Assembly: GCF_036172515.1 (NCBI RefSeq)
Contig: NZ_JAXKVW010000004.1
Location: 1-64,000, forward strand
Length of the DNA stretch: 64,000 bases
DNA from: Flexistipes sp.
GTDB taxonomy: Bacteria; Chrysiogenota; Deferribacteres; Deferribacterales; Flexistipitaceae
Direction of reading: 5' to 3'
Numbering within the stretch: position 1 is the first letter of the stretch; each line of letters starts with the position of its first letter. The notes under the pieces were generated by a model that was not told the DNA's origin, made no database searches, and saw only the letters and a list, made by a program, of their open reading frames with translations. This document shows, one piece after another, positions 62,190-64,000 of the stretch. Both the position numbers and the translations under genes were made by a program.

Positions 62190-62391
62190 AATACACCCCC
62201 TGCTTATTGTAATTTTATCTAAATATTTCTTTATCGTCAATAGTTTTCACTAATTATCAATAATTAAACATGCAAATTATTGCTTACTGATAAAACTTCC
62301 TAAAAACGGCCGAAATTATGCATTACTAATTCAAGTTTCGCACTTCGTTTTGTCTAGCATTCGCTTCTGGCGAATATATAGAATGTTAAAC

Positions 62392-62423
62392 ATATTTACC
62401 AGTCTAAAAGACTGGTGCTAGCC
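62392..62423 (+). repeat. Hairpin repeat, family B, copy 3
   Basis: ATATTTACCAGTC-TAAAA-GACTGGTGCTAGCC, same plan as at 4921 and 42784. The stem bases differ between copies but remain paired (GTC/GAC here, GCC/GGC at 4921), so the structure has been kept. Confidence 0.65.
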
Positions 62424-62424
62424 A

Positions 62425-62545
62425 TAGGCATCCTTGCGAAACCCTGTGGAAACAGGGTTGTGGCAATCTCAGAATAAGAAAAGTAGAGAGATTGCTTCGT
62501 CGTTTTCACTCCTCGCAAAGACGTGAAAACAGTGTAATTGCGAAA
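62425..62545. repeat. Inverted-repeat region with TTGCGAGG/GCAATCTC-like motifs
   Basis: GGCAATCTC (62462-62470) faces GAGATTGC (62488-62495), flanked by TTGCTTCGTCGTTTTCACTC and CTCGCAAAGACG. An AACCCTGTGGAAACAGGGTT hairpin (62439-62458) lies at the left. Similar GCAATCTC/CTTCGTCG repeats are common in several environmental bacterial genomes. The 62190-62567 gap holds this and the family B hairpin, and no gene. Confidence 0.5.
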
Positions 62546-62567
62546 CTTGGTTTACTAATATAAATTT

Positions 62568-63386
62568 TTATTTTATCTCTTCTGCAAATTCTTTAGCTTT
62601 ATTTATACTTTCAAAGCCTTCGATTTTAACATTATATTCTTCATTCATAATATTTTCTTTTTTTATAAAAAATTTACCTTCCCTTTCTTTGGCAAAATTT
62701 ACTGCTTCGCCTTTATCTGCAAATGTTGCAATTGTTTTAACTTTGATATCGCCTATCTTGATATCAGAATTTACATCTGCCACATACACGCGCCACAGTT
62801 GTTTTTCCGTCTGTAACTGTAAGGTTTTTGATACTTTTACACCAAAAGTTTCACTTAATTTTTGCACTTTATCTATTTTGTTTTTATCCAGTCCTTTTAC
62901 TATAATAACATAAGATTTTGTATTTTGCTGTTCTTTTTTATTTTTTATCGGTTTTATTGAGGATGAAGGCATGTCTGCCCTTGTACTATCTTTTGAAGAA
63001 CTGGATTTTTTTGCCGCATTTGTTTTAACAGATTTTTGTTCTTTATCGTTTATTTCCCTACTATCATTATCAATGGTAACTGGTATAACCTCTTTTTTTA
63101 CAATTTGTTCTTTGACCGGGGGACTTTTTCTGGCTATTTCTGTTCGGTCACTTGTCTGAATCTTGCTGTCCATTACGGATATTGTTGTCAGTAAGCTGTA
63201 CTGGCTCAATGCAAACAGAATCAGCAAAAATAGCAGTACCGGCAAGTAAACTTTTGGGTTTGTGTATAAATTAATAAAAAACTTTTTGAACAGAGCCTTT
63301 TTATCTGAAATTTCTGTTTCATTCTCAATCCTGTATATCTCTGAAAAACTTTTATCAAAATATTTAAGGAGATTTATGTCAATCAT
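62568..63386 (-). CDS. Single-pass membrane protein with SPOR-like C-terminus
   Basis: 272 residues from ATG 63386. A cytoplasmic start (about 40 residues), one membrane helix (about 48-66), a long Lys/Ser-rich linker, and a C-terminal part with SYVIIVKGLDKNKIDKVQ, LWRVYVADV and GEAVNFAKEREGKFF. The last part has the beta-alpha-beta pattern of SPOR repeats, which bind denuded peptidoglycan at division sites. The SPOR assignment is by pattern and not certain. Only a weak ribosome site is seen. Confidence 0.6.
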   Translation of the reverse strand: MIDINLLKYFDKSFSEIYRIENETEISDKKALFKKFFINLYTNPKVYLPVLLFLLILFALSQYSLLTTISVMDSKIQTSDRTEIARKSPPVKEQIVKKEVIPVTIDNDSREINDKEQKSVKTNAAKKSSSSKDSTRADMPSSSIKPIKNKKEQQNTKSYVIIVKGLDKNKIDKVQKLSETFGVKVSKTLQLQTEKQLWRVYVADVNSDIKIGDIKVKTIATFADKGEAVNFAKEREGKFFIKKENIMNEEYNVKIEGFESINKAKEFAEEIK

Positions 63387-63397
63387 AGTAATAAAAA

Positions 63398-63425
63398 GCC
63401 TCTGTATAAGCAATTATACAGAGGC
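63398..63425 (-). terminator. Terminator of the elongation factor G gene
   Basis: 12-bp stem GCCTCTGTATAA/TTATACAGAGGC with a 4-base loop; on the reverse strand it is followed by TTTTTAT. It lies 12 bases after the fusA stop and directly before the membrane protein gene. Confidence 0.88.
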
Positions 63426-63436
63426 ACGAATATTTA

Positions 63437-64000
63437 TTATTGCTGTTCAACTTTAGACTGCTCTTTAACTTTTTCCACCACATGCGACGGCGCCTCTTCA
63501 TAGTGGGAAAATTCAATTGTAAACATTCCCCTGCCGCCTGTCATACTTCTTAGGTCAGGTGCATATTTTAAAATTTCACCCATAGGCACCTGAGCTGTAA
63601 TATGCTGACCTGTGGTTTGTGGCTCAACATTCTGGACACGCCCCCTTCGGGAGTTAAGATCTCCTATTACTGTACCCACAGTTTCTTCCGGAACGAAAAT
63701 ATCCATATTTACAATGGGTTCCAGAAGTACTGGTTTGGCTTCCATTGCAACCTTTTTGAATGCCATTGATGCTGCAATTTTAAAAGCCATTTCTGATGAG
63801 TCCACAGAATGATAAGATCCGTCGTACAAGGTGACTTTAAAATCAATAAGGGGATACCCGGCCAGTACACCTTCCAGCGCAGCTTCCCTGATACCTTTTT
63901 CAACAGCCGGAATATAGCCTTTCGGAATAACGCCGCCCACAATTTTATCAATAAATTCTATGCCTCCGCCCCTTTCATTGGGTTCCATTTCAATCCAGAC
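63437..64000 (-). CDS. fusA: Elongation factor G, C-terminal part (runs off window)
   Basis: The visible 187 codons cover the end of domain IV and domain V of EF-G: EPNERGGGIEFIDKIVGGVI, PKGYIPAVEKG, LYDGSYHSVDSSEMAFK, EPIVNMDIFVPEETVG, and MTGGRGMFTIEFSHYEEAP. The frame is open to the window edge, so the GTPase domain lies beyond. EF-G moves tRNAs and mRNA through the ribosome. The sequence leans to the second EF-G type found with fusA1 in some phyla; which one cannot be decided here. Confidence 0.93.
   Translation of the reverse strand, partial: VWIEMEPNERGGGIEFIDKIVGGVIPKGYIPAVEKGIREAALEGVLAGYPLIDFKVTLYDGSYHSVDSSEMAFKIAASMAFKKVAMEAKPVLLEPIVNMDIFVPEETVGTVIGDLNSRRGRVQNVEPQTTGQHITAQVPMGEILKYAPDLRSMTGGRGMFTIEFSHYEEAPSHVVEKVKEQSKVEQQ

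Noticed and set aside
1-64000. CRISPR arrays, prophage structural genes or toxin-antitoxin pairs
   Set aside because: I found no series of evenly spaced direct repeats, no capsid, portal or tail genes, and no recognisable toxin-antitoxin pair on either strand.

Overview
The window is a roughly 38-40% GC (by eye), gene-dense stretch of a Gram-negative bacterial chromosome. The futalosine menaquinone gene mqnE, a P19/FTR1 iron-uptake operon, glycine-betaine uptake, many PAS/HD-GYP/GGDEF signalling proteins and a dnaG-rpoD pair together suggest an anaerobic or microaerophilic, salt-adapted member of the Deferribacterota (Flexistipes/Deferribacter-like). That placement is inferred from gene content and style; no rRNA is present to confirm it.

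Layout. 1-800: the edge of an IS3-type element, then repeats without genes. 803-4806: HD-GYP response regulator, mqnE, an unrecognised gene and a Memo-family gene, overlapping head to tail. 5006-9094: galU, hsp20, lon and a DUF2062 membrane protein that seems to lack a normal start codon. 9460-12430: tRNA-Val, an EamA transporter, and a reverse-strand pair that looks like a cupin DMSP lyase plus acrylyl-CoA reductase (AcuI). 12776-21980: five consecutive signal-transduction genes (PAS kinases, a PAS protein without kinase, response regulators). 22102-28120: lipid-type enzymes, a di-iron metallo-beta-lactamase-fold protein, a radical SAM protein, a GNAT gene broken by a 52-bp tandem duplication, and an MFS exporter.

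28353-41451 is a metal and envelope block. It holds a possible ferritin-like protein, two paralogous Gly/Met/Tyr-rich exported proteins each behind a sigma-54-type promoter, a lipoprotein, the six-gene FTR1-P19-DUF2318-FtsX-FtsX-ATPase operon, a histidine kinase/response regulator pair and an ethylbenzene-dehydrogenase-like haem protein. Two related palindromes (TAGAA-NN-TTCTA) sit before the exported protein and the iron operon, hinting at a shared regulator.

42841-45962 is an accessory segment bounded by two 180-bp direct repeats, both containing the 3' end of tRNA-Ser(GGA). Inside are a single-gene integron cassette with a recognisable attC site, a second small cassette-like gene, a truncated HsdR, and a REP-associated (RAYT/HUH) transposase followed by strong hairpins. 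There is no integrase gene in the window.

46118-64000 is mostly housekeeping: corA, proVWX, an orphan oligopeptide ABC ATPase, dnaG-rpoD, pyrF-pyrE, a hybrid kinase, a GGDEF cyclase, rlmN, a MerR regulator, ihfA, a membrane protein and the C-terminal part of elongation factor G. Several families of small palindromic repeats are scattered between genes, including two identical, inverted 131-bp copies 11 kb apart.
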